A stretch of 64,000 nt of DNA from Microbulbifer thermotolerans (GCF_900112305.1 NZ_FOKT01000003.1:62001-126000); one strand, 5' to 3'. Positions 53,086 to 62,869 are shown, counted from the first letter of the stretch. Program-made: numbers and translations. Notes: generated by a model from the letters alone, not told the origin.

Positions 53086-53886
53086 TTATTTTTTGTTGAG
53101 ATTCCAGTCATAGTTCAGAAAGTCGATTTCCACTTTCCCGTTTCTCAACTTCGTCTTCATCGGCTCAGATAATTGGAGCGCATCAGCCTTCTCCAAAAGG
53201 AAATCTTCCAGCCTTTGATACCCTAACCAGCCCTTTTCAAAATCCTCCCGATACCATTTGAATATCGGCGAAAGATTAATCGCACTATCTTCTACCCGGT
53301 TTCGGCTGCGATCGCGAAGAAACAAGTCAACTTGTTCGTTCAACTGCTGATCGAGGCGCTCCCCGGTATAAGCTTCGGCGCGCAGTGCGGGGCATCCTAT
53401 ACTGGCGCAGTTGACGGCAAAGTGAATTCTGGGGTCGTTATATCGACCAGGAGCTCGCAACAGGCCATGTTCAATATCGTCGAGGCTTCTCGTTTCTCCA
53501 AGTAGTGGCACAAACTCTTTACGCCATGGAGAGGTGAAGAGACCACCTAAATCCTTGATCGACTCCAGCTCCGGCCACGCGCTCAGAATCAGCTCTACAG
53601 TCCAGGCGTTATAGGCATTAATCAAAAATGCCTTTTGTTCATTTACCGTCCAGCTGTCAAATTCCGATCGGCGCACTTTCGATAACGCCTCGCGGTACGT
53701 CATTAACTGATCCCGATCCCCGGACAGCCCCTGATAATCCACAACAGTGGCTACACCGCCATTGATGCTGTAAACATGGGCATTGAGCAATTTGTTCCAA
53801 ATAGAGTGATCGAAACTTGTGGCCGCAGCACCGTTAAGTGCCAAAAGGCTTAGTAGTAATCCGATCAGCCAGCGATTATTTCGCAT
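53086..53886 (-). CDS. DUF547 domain exported protein
   Basis: A 266-residue protein starting at the ATG 53886, which overlaps the end of the reductase gene by 11 bases, with AGAGG just before it. A signal peptide (1-24) is followed by a DUF547 domain: NEQKAFLINAYNAWTVELIL, then DDIEHGLLR, and RIHFAVNCASIGCPALRAEAY, whose Cys residues recur in the family. DUF547 proteins are often found next to thiol or electron-transfer enzymes; no activity is established. Its tight coupling to the reductase gene suggests a partner. Confidence 0.85.
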   Translation of the reverse strand: MRNNRWLIGLLLSLLALNGAAATSFDHSIWNKLLNAHVYSINGGVATVVDYQGLSGDRDQLMTYREALSKVRRSEFDSWTVNEQKAFLINAYNAWTVELILSAWPELESIKDLGGLFTSPWRKEFVPLLGETRSLDDIEHGLLRAPGRYNDPRIHFAVNCASIGCPALRAEAYTGERLDQQLNEQVDLFLRDRSRNRVEDSAINLSPIFKWYREDFEKGWLGYQRLEDFLLEKADALQLSEPMKTKLRNGKVEIDFLNYDWNLNKK

Positions 53887-56035
53887 TACCTCTTCTCCAC
53901 TGGTGATATTTTTCCACCCACGCGAGCACACCTTGTGGCGCATGGGCACGCTTCCATTCACCGGCTGCATATTTATTGGCCTCAGCCCATGTAGGATAGG
54001 CGTGAATGGTGCCGAGAATCTTGTTCAGGCCCAGTCGATATTTCATCGCCAGAACAAACTCAGCCATTAGATCGCCACTGCGATCTCCGACAATAGTGAC
54101 GCCGAGAATACGGTCTTTTCCCGGTTCAGTGAGTACCTTGACGAATCCACAGGCGCTGCCGTCCGCTATGGCCCTATCCAGGTCATCTAAACCGTAACGA
54201 GTGACTTCAAAAGGAATACCTTTTTCCCTGGCTTCCTGTTCATTGAGGCCGACCCGCGCTACTTCAGGGTCAATAAAGGTCGTCCAAGGTATAACGCGGT
54301 AGTCGACCCGGAACTTCTTGAACTGGCCAAACAACGCATTGACGGCGGCGTACCAGGCTTGATGGGCTGCGACATGCGTAAATTGATAAGGCCCCGCCAC
54401 ATCACCGACAGCGAAAATATTCGGGTATAACGTCTGGAGATAGTCATTGGTGACTATCGTCCGTCCGGTTTCAATACCCAGTTCTTCCAGCCCGTACCCC
54501 TCCAATCGGGCAACGCGTCCTACTGCGCAGAGCAGAGCGTCGAAGGCAATCGCTTTCTCCGCACCATCGTGCTCGACGATCAATCGTTTTTCACCATTGG
54601 ATATTTCACAGCGAAGCGCTTTGTGGCCAGTAAGAACCGTGACGCCATCACGCTCCAATGAGGTTTTGGCCAGTTCGGATACCTCCTCATCTTCCCGAAT
54701 CATAATACGAGGTGCCATTTCCACCTGAGTTACCTGAGATCCCAGCCGCGCAAAACTCTGTGACAGCTCGCACCCTATGGGGCCACCTCCCAGTACCAGA
54801 AGCCGGTTTGGCGCGTCATCCAGCTGGGCGAATTCGTCCCACAAAGTATCACTGGTGACGTAGCCCACCTCTTCAATACCCGGGAGAGGAGGAACAAAGG
54901 GACGTGCCCCCGTTGCCAATACAATCGAACGGCTGGTGAGACGTTGTACATCTCCATCGTTGCGTTTTATTTCCACAGTCCAGGGATCGATGAGCTTCGC
55001 ATATCCCTGAATGACCTCTACCCCCAGCCCTTCGTACCGCTCGATGCTATCGTGTGGCTCAATCTTGCGAATCACCTCATGGACACGGGCCATGACCTTG
55101 CGAAAAGAAAAGTCTGGAGATACCGCATCCAACCCGTAATGGTCTGCATGACGCATCTGGTTTGCCAGGCTTGCGCTCTTAATCAGGGCTTTGCTCGGGA
55201 CACAACCGTAATTCAGGCAGTCGCCCCCCATCTTATTGGCTTCGATCAGGGTAACTTTTGCTTTTACCGCTGCCGCTATATAAGAACTCACCAATCCGCC
55301 GGCACCAGCGCCAATGACAACCAGATTGCGGTCAAATTTTTTTGGCTTTTTATAGTCTTTATAGACACGGCGATTCTTTATTAAAGTCAGTATTTTTTTC
55401 GCCAATAGAGGGAAGATTCCCAACAAAGCGAACGATGCCAGCAAGGAAGGAGACAGTATTCCCGACAAGCTGGTTAGATTGGCCAACTGTGTCCCTGCAT
55501 TAACATATACCAGAGTTCCTGCCAGCATCCCCAACTGACTCACCCAATAGAAGGTCAGCGCTCTCAAAGGGGTAAGCCCCATTAGTAAATTGATAAGGAA
55601 AAAAGGGAATACCGGCACCAAACGCAAGGTGAACAGATAGAAGGCGCCTTCTTTCTCGATACCTTTATTAATGGGACTCAGTCTTTCGCCAAAACGGCTT
55701 TGTACCGTATCCCGAAGAAGATAGCGGGAAACGAGAAGGGCGAGTGTTGCTCCTATAGTGCTGGCGAATGAAACAATTACCGTTCCCCATAACAGGCCAA
55801 ACAAGGCTCCCGCCGCCAATGTCATTACCGCTGCGCCAGGTAAAGACAATGCTGTTACCAGGACATAAATCAAGAAAAAGACACCACCAACCAATATGGG
55901 TGCCTCTACACGCCAACTTTCAAATTGTGAAAGTCCATTTTTTAAACCATCCAATGTCGTCAATTGGTGTAGGTCAAAGTAAAAAAAACCAGCAACCAAT
56001 ATGGCCAACAGGATTAATAAACCTATTTTTTTCAT
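53876..56035 (-). CDS. VTT/DedA-domain fused to a mercuric-reductase-like FAD disulfide oxidoreductase
   Basis: A 719-residue fusion. Residues 1-215 form a TVP38/TMEM64 (VTT) membrane domain with about six helices, including the SLPGAAVMTLAAGALFG motif. Residues 235-715 form a class I pyridine-nucleotide disulfide oxidoreductase: FAD motif VIGAGAGG (240-247), redox-active Cys pair in GDCLNYGCVPSK (C273 and C278), NAD motif GGGPIGCELS and the dimer interface ending YPTWAEANKYAAGEW. The mercuric-reductase C-terminal Cys pair is absent. It may transfer electrons at the membrane for arsenic or sulfur chemistry. Confidence 0.88.
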   Translation of the reverse strand: MKKIGLLILLAILVAGFFYFDLHQLTTLDGLKNGLSQFESWRVEAPILVGGVFFLIYVLVTALSLPGAAVMTLAAGALFGLLWGTVIVSFASTIGATLALLVSRYLLRDTVQSRFGERLSPINKGIEKEGAFYLFTLRLVPVFPFFLINLLMGLTPLRALTFYWVSQLGMLAGTLVYVNAGTQLANLTSLSGILSPSLLASFALLGIFPLLAKKILTLIKNRRVYKDYKKPKKFDRNLVVIGAGAGGLVSSYIAAAVKAKVTLIEANKMGGDCLNYGCVPSKALIKSASLANQMRHADHYGLDAVSPDFSFRKVMARVHEVIRKIEPHDSIERYEGLGVEVIQGYAKLIDPWTVEIKRNDGDVQRLTSRSIVLATGARPFVPPLPGIEEVGYVTSDTLWDEFAQLDDAPNRLLVLGGGPIGCELSQSFARLGSQVTQVEMAPRIMIREDEEVSELAKTSLERDGVTVLTGHKALRCEISNGEKRLIVEHDGAEKAIAFDALLCAVGRVARLEGYGLEELGIETGRTIVTNDYLQTLYPNIFAVGDVAGPYQFTHVAAHQAWYAAVNALFGQFKKFRVDYRVIPWTTFIDPEVARVGLNEQEAREKGIPFEVTRYGLDDLDRAIADGSACGFVKVLTEPGKDRILGVTIVGDRSGDLMAEFVLAMKYRLGLNKILGTIHAYPTWAEANKYAAGEWKRAHAPQGVLAWVEKYHQWRRGNAK

Positions 56036-56070
56036 TCGCCACCTATGTCACGATGTTTTCCAAACCAGCG

Positions 56071-57024
56071 CTAGAAAGCACCGCCACAACTGCTGCCCTG
56101 ACCGGCAGTACAAGCATAACAATGGTCCGCCACACAGATTGGCTCTTCATTGACATCTTCCTGCAGCAGATCGCGTAAGTGTTTGCGTTTAGTACCACCC
56201 AGTGGCAGATCCAGTTGCTGATTGAAATCACAGTCGTATAAATATCCTTGCCAGTCGACACTAACCAGCGATCTGCACATAACCTGTTCAATATTGCTCT
56301 GTTGGTAATTGTCCTTAAGCAATTGCATATAGCTTTGAAATTTTCCCTTGGCGATCAGGGTGGCGCCAAAACGCTTAATCGGCATATTGGCCAATGCATA
56401 CAGCTGATTGAATTCGATACCAAAGTGCCGCTGTAGTTCGCGTTTGTATTCCGCTTCGAGCAATTTTTGATCCGGCGGTAAAGATGCCCCCTGTGGGTTG
56501 TAAACCAGATTCAGGATCAAACCACTGCCAGGCTTGCCATAGCCCAACGCATTGAGCTTTTGTAAGCCCGCAATACTTTTATCAAATACGCCCTTACCAC
56601 GCTGGTTATCGACATTTTTCAGGGAATAACAGGGCAGTGACGCGACTACTTCCACTTGCTTCTCCGCCAGAAATTCCGCCAACCCTTCCTGCCCGGATTC
56701 AAACAAAATTGTGAGATTACATCGATCAATAACGTGCAGGCCGGCAGCGCGCGCCGCGGACACCAAATAACGGAAGTCGGCGTGTAATTCCGGTGCGCCA
56801 CCGGTCAGATCCAGCGTTCGGACATTACGGGACTTGGCAACCGGCAGGATCAGATCCAGGGTTTCCCGCGCCATCATCTCTTTGCGATTCGGTCCTGCGT
56901 TGACATGGCAGTGCAGGCAACGCTGGTTGCACTTGTAGCCCAGATTGACTTGGAGAGTCTCCAGGCCTTTGCGCCGAATGACGGGGAAGTCAGTAACTTC
57001 CAGCAGGGGTAAGGTTGCGCGCAT
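56071..57024 (-). CDS. arsS: Arsenosugar biosynthesis radical SAM protein ArsS
   Basis: A 317-residue radical SAM enzyme. The cluster motif CNQRCLHC (Cys 32, 36 and 39) and the GG(A/T)PE SAM loop (LDLTGGAPEL) are intact. C-terminal Cys residues (YDCDFNQQL, ICVADHCYACTAGQGSSCGG) would hold a second Fe-S site. ArsS attaches a 5'-deoxyadenosyl group to dimethylarsenic, the committed step of arsenosugar formation. It is the promoter-proximal gene of the arsenic operon. Confidence 0.93.
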   Translation of the reverse strand: MRATLPLLEVTDFPVIRRKGLETLQVNLGYKCNQRCLHCHVNAGPNRKEMMARETLDLILPVAKSRNVRTLDLTGGAPELHADFRYLVSAARAAGLHVIDRCNLTILFESGQEGLAEFLAEKQVEVVASLPCYSLKNVDNQRGKGVFDKSIAGLQKLNALGYGKPGSGLILNLVYNPQGASLPPDQKLLEAEYKRELQRHFGIEFNQLYALANMPIKRFGATLIAKGKFQSYMQLLKDNYQQSNIEQVMCRSLVSVDWQGYLYDCDFNQQLDLPLGGTKRKHLRDLLQEDVNEEPICVADHCYACTAGQGSSCGGAF

Positions 57025-57449
57025 CGCAATCTCCAGAGTCTAGTCGAAATATGTAGGTTAGTCGGACCTGGTGCCGAATTCTTACAGACTAGATATCGCA
57101 AATATGAAATTTGTTCCGGGCGGCTTTAGGGCCACCCCTTGAGTTGAATATGGAGTGTGCGTTGCATGAAGTAAGGACATTCGCCATTTCTGGCGCACAG
57201 GGTATGTGACCACTAACTTAGTGAAGCATGTTTGGGATCGGCTCAGGATGTCTTGCAAGCCTTGGGCAATCCACAGGAGCTGTTCTCCCAGCTCAGGTGA
57301 CATGTATAGCTTTAGGACTCTCCCGCCAAGATACCACCGTAAACCGCTCGCGATATTAAACGGGACTTCAGAAAAAAATGGCCCCAACTCAGAGGTTGGG
57401 GCCAAAGGGGGGGGGAAGATTTCTTTTTTATGCGATCAGGCGTGGATTC
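57025..57449. other. 425-bp intergenic region, probable promoter of the arsenic operon
   Basis: Lies between the start of arsS and the end of the CBM6 gene. It should hold the arsS promoter, but I see no obvious Pho box. A short palindrome CGCCATTTCTGGCG lies near 57182-57195. A minus-strand open frame (about 107 codons) crosses it but overlaps a terminator and lacks a recognisable domain. Confidence 0.4.
57371..57403 (-). terminator. Rho-independent terminator of the CBM6 gene
   Basis: On the minus strand GGCCCCAAC and GTTGGGGCC (9-bp perfect stem, loop CTCTGA) are followed by ATTTTTTT, 47 bases after the CBM6 gene stop. Confidence 0.88.
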
Positions 57450-58880
57450 TTATAAAAACTCATCAAAGAATCCCGAGATATTCCCTACATGGTTAAAACC
57501 GAAGATCCAGGTTGTCTCAACCGTGTCGGAAAAATCCATACCCCCCTCCGCAATGGTGGGGTTCTTCCAACCAACTTCGTTATCAATAGCGTGGTCGGCA
57601 ACACGCTTGGCCTCGGTCCAGATAACCCCCACTTGTGGGTGGTTCAATACCCGGCTCCATTGGCTGGTGTCTTTGCTGTTGAAACCAGGAGTACTATTGT
57701 TGCCGGAATTACCGTCATCGATTTTCTGGTAATCGGTATTGTTGCGCACATAGCTCAAGTCATCGTCACTGGTTTTGTCTTCATTCCAGTTGCTGTGCTG
57801 AATAATATGAATGCGCGCGTTGGTATTCACTGATGGCAGATCCTGCTTCACCCGGCGCACCAAGTCAGCACTGAAGTCAGACTGGCCAGCTTCCGATATC
57901 CACACATCGCCACCGTTATTGAGTGTGGTTTTTACCTTATTGAATACGGTATTCAGGGCACCGTTATAGTCAGAATGGGCATCCGACCAACGGTTAGCAC
58001 CGAACGCGAGATCAAACAGATAGTCGGCTTCAATAAAGTCACCGCCCTGGATACCGTAAGCGCCAGCAACGGCATGGTAGTTTACATTGCTAAAGCGAGC
58101 ATCCTTCAATATTGTGGCAACACCGGCGACAGAGTGAATATCATCCGGGTCCGGTTTGCTATCAAAATTGGCCAGGTACAAATCTTTACTAGTATCGAAA
58201 CGGCCGATTATTTCACCAGAACCGCTATCGGAAACTTGGCGCAGTTCCAGCCAGTTGATATTGAAGTTACCCGCCTGAATCTGCAAGCGCAGTGTATGCT
58301 GCCCCTCGCTCAACTGTCCGAGATCCAGTTTTTGCGTGATCCACTTTTGCCAACCACCGGTAGCGCCTACCTGTTGTGCACTACCGCGGGTTTGACCATC
58401 GACTTCCAAAGTATATTGACCGCCACCGGGCGCTGACGCTACGCGGACGTTCGCATAGTATTCTCCAGCCTGCAGTACGTCGATATCGAACTCCAGCCAT
58501 TCGTTGGTTTCGGTCCATCCCACATTGTATTGACCGCCGTTATCACTGGTTTCCTGGATATCCACGCCGTCCTCTCGGTAGGCACCACCGAGGTTCTGCG
58601 CAGTACTGTCCCAATAGCGATGATAGTCTTCCGCCTGAATGTATCCAGGCACCATAAATGTATCCGGAGACGGGGTGGAAGGATCTTCAACTTCATCACA
58701 GGGAACAGAACCGCACATGCATACACTGTAGAGGGAACGGCTATTCAAACAGTCTGTCGCCTGGTCACCGTAGATTGCTTTACATTGCGATGTGTAATCG
58801 CATTGATCTTGGGCAAAAGTGGCCATTGCCAGCGCGCTGAACGCGAAACCGGTCAAATATCGCAAAGCAGGCAAGCTCAT
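57450..58880 (-). CDS. Secreted CBM6 protein with nucleoside-hydrolase-like C-terminal domain
   Basis: A 476-residue protein. The start at 58880 has AAGGAG 8 bases upstream and a signal peptide (1-23). A Cys-rich segment (residues 25-62) precedes a CBM6 (about 73-205; GYIQAEDYHRYW ... GGVDIQ-type, NEWLEFDI, GTHTLRL-like). The C-terminal domain (about 215-476) begins YLANFDSKPDPDDIHSVAG, whose Asp cluster resembles the calcium site of nucleoside hydrolases. I infer binding and processing of an algal polysaccharide or glycoside; the activity is not known. Confidence 0.75.
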   Translation of the reverse strand: MSLPALRYLTGFAFSALAMATFAQDQCDYTSQCKAIYGDQATDCLNSRSLYSVCMCGSVPCDEVEDPSTPSPDTFMVPGYIQAEDYHRYWDSTAQNLGGAYREDGVDIQETSDNGGQYNVGWTETNEWLEFDIDVLQAGEYYANVRVASAPGGGQYTLEVDGQTRGSAQQVGATGGWQKWITQKLDLGQLSEGQHTLRLQIQAGNFNINWLELRQVSDSGSGEIIGRFDTSKDLYLANFDSKPDPDDIHSVAGVATILKDARFSNVNYHAVAGAYGIQGGDFIEADYLFDLAFGANRWSDAHSDYNGALNTVFNKVKTTLNNGGDVWISEAGQSDFSADLVRRVKQDLPSVNTNARIHIIQHSNWNEDKTSDDDLSYVRNNTDYQKIDDGNSGNNSTPGFNSKDTSQWSRVLNHPQVGVIWTEAKRVADHAIDNEVGWKNPTIAEGGMDFSDTVETTWIFGFNHVGNISGFFDEFL

Positions 58881-59498
58881 GATAGAGACTCCTTTTACAA
58901 ATAAATATAAAAATATATTCCGATTTTTTTGAATTAGTGTGTTTCGGAAACTGACATTAACTGCCAGCGCAGAGACTCTATACATCAACTCCCACACGAA
59001 CCGCTTATAAGATCACAGGGATAGGGAAAAAAAGACGACTCACGAAATAATCTGAATACCCTTCTCTTGAAAAAAATTAAAAAACGTTAACCGTTTAACA
59101 AGTTAAAAAAATACAACCTCATAAATACCATATTAATGGCATGAAAATATCTAGGCTTTTTTGTTATACAAAATAACAAGGAATCATATTTTTTCAGTTA
59201 TAGAAAAATAGATGCAAACACTAAATTTACATCTGAATACCATACAAACAATACGAAGGGTTTTATGAAAAAATTTTAGTGCAATACAGCAAATTCAGGT
59301 AACGTAATGGCACTCCTAGCTCCATTAAAATATCAGAGAAAAGTTAATGTGGGGTTTCTATAGATACCAAAAGGCTCTTACATTTGTAAGAGCCTTTATG
59401 CAATCCCTGATTTAACTACGTACAATCCTTGTATTCATATTTTTCTAACAGCTAGATCACTCATGCTAATTCATCAGCAGCTCCTAAACCTGCTTCTT
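58881..59498. other. AT-rich intergenic region
   Basis: 618 bp without a supportable gene, very AT-rich from 59040 to 59340. It contains the promoter region of the CBM6 gene (right side) and the terminator of the next gene. No known operator is recognised. Confidence 0.5.
59370..59397 (-). terminator. Terminator of the F5/8C-CBM6-beta-helix gene
   Basis: AAAGGCTCTTACA and TGTAAGAGCCTTT form a perfect 13-bp stem with a 2-base loop, about 100 bases after the stop codon. T-rich flanks exist on both strands, so it may act in both directions. Confidence 0.75.
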
Positions 59499-62294
59499 TT
59501 AATTTTGCTGGATATTGTTATCGCTGGTATTTCCTGAGACTGGACCATTGGATTGCCCATTGACGCCTGACGCCAAGTTATTTATCAGCACGGGGAAGTT
59601 TGTGAGATTATTAACGACTGAGCTTGTTAGAGTTAACTGATCCTGATTCTGCAGGGAGTCTTCCAGATGACGAATACTGTGCTTGTCTCCCGATAGCACC
59701 ACTTGCAGATTGGAGGGTATATCGGTTTGACTGCTACGCAAGGTAATATCATGATTTTTTCCTCCAATAAAGGCGAGTGCTCCCCACCCATTTTTTGAAC
59801 CGTCGGTTGGCAAAACAGTGATATCTGCCTTGGTGCCGTTATCGCTAGAATAGGCGAAAGTAATTACCGGACCTACATCAGCATCAGCGTACGAATTAAC
59901 AATATTTCCGGAGCCGATTGAATATCCCTGCTCACAACCGATTACTGTTGTATTTTCAACATACTTGCTGCCAGTGGCGTGCACCAAAGTAACACCTGTT
60001 CGCGTATTTCGAATCACTGAATTCAATACTGTTACCGTATCTGCACCGCGCTCATATTCAACCCCATCGATAATGGTGTTACCGCCGTTATAAGCCCGGA
60101 TACCGGCTTCTTGCAAACTCATCCAGTAACCTGTCGGCAGCTTGTAGCCCCAAACCGTCATAAAATCAACACTGGCAGCACGGGCATCGGCAGCGGCAAA
60201 ACGTGGGTTGTTTGCTGCCAACATATCCGCTGTTGAGCGCAACTCACCTTGTACATAAATACCATCAATCAGCGTATCTTCAGATCCCTGCATAAACACG
60301 GAGTGACCGTATGAATAATTGAATACCGTGGAATTCCTGAAGGTATTGCGTAAACCACGAATCAGTACTGAAGAGTGTTTCTGGTGAGATAGTACAGGGC
60401 CAGCGCCTTTACCGTAGGCATCACCCAAACCGTATGGTTGAGAGCCGCGCGAGGTGATAATGAGGCCTTCAATTACATTATCCCGGCCGTCCATCATGAC
60501 ACCGAGTGCGCCACCACTCGGCGAAGTGTCGCCGATATCTTCAATAGAAAGATTGCTTATGGTGTTGTAGTTACCGACCGTACGCAACTGTATGACTTCG
60601 TTTTTCCCAAATTGACGCCACAGATCCGTATCAAATTTTATGTAGGCACAGCGGAAGTCGTAATGACTGTTGTGTCCATCAACGGGCAATAGCGTACTAG
60701 CGGCCTTGCCACCGGGTAGGGATTGTGAGGTAAATAAACTCGTATCACTTTCATCAATGACATAAGTGCCTGGTTTTAATGCCACTTTTACATTGTTTTT
60801 CCCCATGGCCTCAATCATTTCAGGTAAAGAGTCCACAAGTGTAAATCCTGCGGGCGTTTCACAGCTAACGGGCAGAGCACCTGCTACTGTCCCACCGCCA
60901 CCAACGTAGGTTGCACCCTCCCGAATGGAGGAATCATTGTCAATTATATTTAACCAATTTAGATTAAATGCCGCCGATTCAACATTGATTCTCAGAGTAT
61001 GAGTGCCAGCACTGATATTACCTAAGTAAACTTCTTCAGTATTCCAGTTTTGCCAGCCTCCGGTAGAATCTACCCCATGTTGCGCCACCACGACGCCATC
61101 AACCTCTATAGAAATCTGCCCCGTGTCGCTTGGTGAAGCCAGGCGAAGTTGCGCACTGTACTCCCCTGTATTGGAAACATAAATTGGATACTCCAACCAC
61201 TCACCGGCATCCATCCAGCCAACGTTGTAGCCACCGCCAGAATCAGTTGTCTCCTGAATATCGACACCTTCATCCGGGCGATACGCTCCACCACGATTCT
61301 CAGTATCAGCATCAGAATAGTTACTGAAGTCTTCGGCCTCTATTTTTCCGGGGACAATAAACAGGCTGCCTGTAGCTTCAACACCATAAACCTCTACTTC
61401 TGCGAGGCTTAACGGATTACTACCAGCAAGCTGAACTCTGACATAACGACCGCTACGATTAATATCGATAGATGTCGGGCTACCCGCTGTGGAACCGTAG
61501 TAGTAACTGGCAACATCGTCCTGTGCAAGCAGCACATTTAAATCGTTTGAACTAAATGGTTTATCTGAAACCAATACATAAAAATTGGATAAACGTGAGC
61601 TGCAACAGCTATCAGTTCGGTTATAAAGATTGATGGTTGAAATGGTGCTTACACTGCCTAAATCAACCTGCCACCAAGGTTGTATTTCGTTCTCAGTATG
61701 TGTAATGGTATTGCTACTCCAGTTACCGCGAACATCTCCATCAACCGCTCGACTGGAAATACCACTGTAATCCGTAGAGGATTGCGAGGTAGATTTACCC
61801 AAGGCCAAATTCACTATTTCGCCACTTGCCACCTCAGAAGCTGAAATAGCCACCTCAGTAAAGCTGTTCCATTTATTTGACGTATTTCCGTAACCCACAA
61901 TACGCACATAGCGGGCTTCCGTATCGTCTACATCAAAGATTTGCAGATCCAAGGTTTTTGATGGTTGATCACCGTAGAAAATACTTTCCCAGGTGTTACC
62001 ATCACTAGATACTTGGATTTCTATCGTCGCAGTTCTCTGATCACCTTTATAAAAAGCTATCTGCACATCTTTGACGATGTAATTCTTTCCGAGGTCATAT
62101 TCAATCCATTGCCCATCTCCAATGGCAGACCAACGGGTTTCCAGATTGTTGTCTAGCGTATTCTCCGGGATATTGCCATCATTAGAAGAAGCAGTAACAG
62201 AAACAGGATCGATTGCAAATGCGCTAACGCCATATAAGGATGAAAGCAAACACAAAATGGTAGCACTCAGTGGGATTCTTTTATATCTACTCAT
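59499..62294 (-). CDS. Secreted multi-domain protein: two F5/8C domains, CBM6, right-handed beta-helix
   Basis: A 931-residue protein with a signal peptide (1-27), a first discoidin (F5/8 type C) domain (about 30-150), a second (about 158-305), a CBM6 (about 308-445, beginning FIVPGKIEAEDFSNY) and a beta-helix region (about 475-900) with many Asn/Gly-rich turns (SNLSIEDIGDTSP, IRNTRTGVTLVHATG). Beta-helices with such CBMs occur in polysaccharide lyases and glycoside hydrolases acting on algal polymers. I cannot assign a CAZy family by eye. The C-terminal Asn/Ser-rich tail may be a linker. Confidence 0.8.
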   Translation of the reverse strand: MSRYKRIPLSATILCLLSSLYGVSAFAIDPVSVTASSNDGNIPENTLDNNLETRWSAIGDGQWIEYDLGKNYIVKDVQIAFYKGDQRTATIEIQVSSDGNTWESIFYGDQPSKTLDLQIFDVDDTEARYVRIVGYGNTSNKWNSFTEVAISASEVASGEIVNLALGKSTSQSSTDYSGISSRAVDGDVRGNWSSNTITHTENEIQPWWQVDLGSVSTISTINLYNRTDSCCSSRLSNFYVLVSDKPFSSNDLNVLLAQDDVASYYYGSTAGSPTSIDINRSGRYVRVQLAGSNPLSLAEVEVYGVEATGSLFIVPGKIEAEDFSNYSDADTENRGGAYRPDEGVDIQETTDSGGGYNVGWMDAGEWLEYPIYVSNTGEYSAQLRLASPSDTGQISIEVDGVVVAQHGVDSTGGWQNWNTEEVYLGNISAGTHTLRINVESAAFNLNWLNIIDNDSSIREGATYVGGGGTVAGALPVSCETPAGFTLVDSLPEMIEAMGKNNVKVALKPGTYVIDESDTSLFTSQSLPGGKAASTLLPVDGHNSHYDFRCAYIKFDTDLWRQFGKNEVIQLRTVGNYNTISNLSIEDIGDTSPSGGALGVMMDGRDNVIEGLIITSRGSQPYGLGDAYGKGAGPVLSHQKHSSVLIRGLRNTFRNSTVFNYSYGHSVFMQGSEDTLIDGIYVQGELRSTADMLAANNPRFAAADARAASVDFMTVWGYKLPTGYWMSLQEAGIRAYNGGNTIIDGVEYERGADTVTVLNSVIRNTRTGVTLVHATGSKYVENTTVIGCEQGYSIGSGNIVNSYADADVGPVITFAYSSDNGTKADITVLPTDGSKNGWGALAFIGGKNHDITLRSSQTDIPSNLQVVLSGDKHSIRHLEDSLQNQDQLTLTSSVVNNLTNFPVLINNLASGVNGQSNGPVSGNTSDNNIQQN

Positions 62295-62869
62295 TAATTA
62301 ATCCTTTCTATCTCAGCATCGCTTTTAGATTGACCAGTAACTTACACTGATTTACAACACCTCTCGGCAGGAAAAGAGGGCGCATCCAGTTATTCAATAT
62401 AAGAATCAATAAAATGAATACGCTGCAGAAAATTCTACCTTGCACATTTTTTTACAACTAGGAAAAAAACACTTTCCAAAAAGTTTTTCACGCCATCATT
62501 ATTGCTATTGATCACGTATTTGTTTTTTCGCATTACTAGCCAACTAATAACAAGACATTTTTTCACGCAACGATATCTAATTTTTTCCGTTAAAACCTAT
62601 TCTATATAGGAGGGTGCAATTTAGTATCAGCAAGCTATAGGTGAATGTGCTGCGTTGATATTTGATTACTTCCGGTACAATCGTGACACTGTCGCCCCCC
62701 AAAATGCCAATTATTCAGCAATTGGAAAATATCGTCTCAGACAGTAGAAGAGATTACGAGTCACCCCCAAATTTCTGGAGCCTCCAAAAGAGTTTTTTCC
62801 GTAAAAATAAAAGGCGTGTCTCTAATTAGCCACGCCTTTTCTATGATTACCTTGTGTACGAAAAACCAT
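62295..62869. other. AT-rich intergenic region upstream of the beta-helix gene
   Basis: 575 bp of AT-rich sequence that should contain the promoter of the 59499-62294 gene. No gene or known operator is recognised. The terminator of the next gene lies at its right end. Confidence 0.45.
62809..62840 (-). terminator. Terminator of the right-edge beta-helix gene
   Basis: AAAAGGCGTG and CACGCCTTTT form a 10-bp stem (12-base loop) followed on the minus strand by TTTTATTTTTAC. The MITE-like copy G lies between it and the stop codon of the gene it serves. Confidence 0.8.

Noticed and set aside
57025-57300. Pho box upstream of arsS
   Set aside because: No pair of CTGTCAT-like repeats 11 bases apart was found by eye; a PhoB control remains unproven.
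57082-57405. 107-codon open frame on the minus strand between the CBM6 gene and arsS
   Set aside because: It begins inside a strong terminator hairpin and shows no family-like motif. A decayed gene fragment cannot be excluded.
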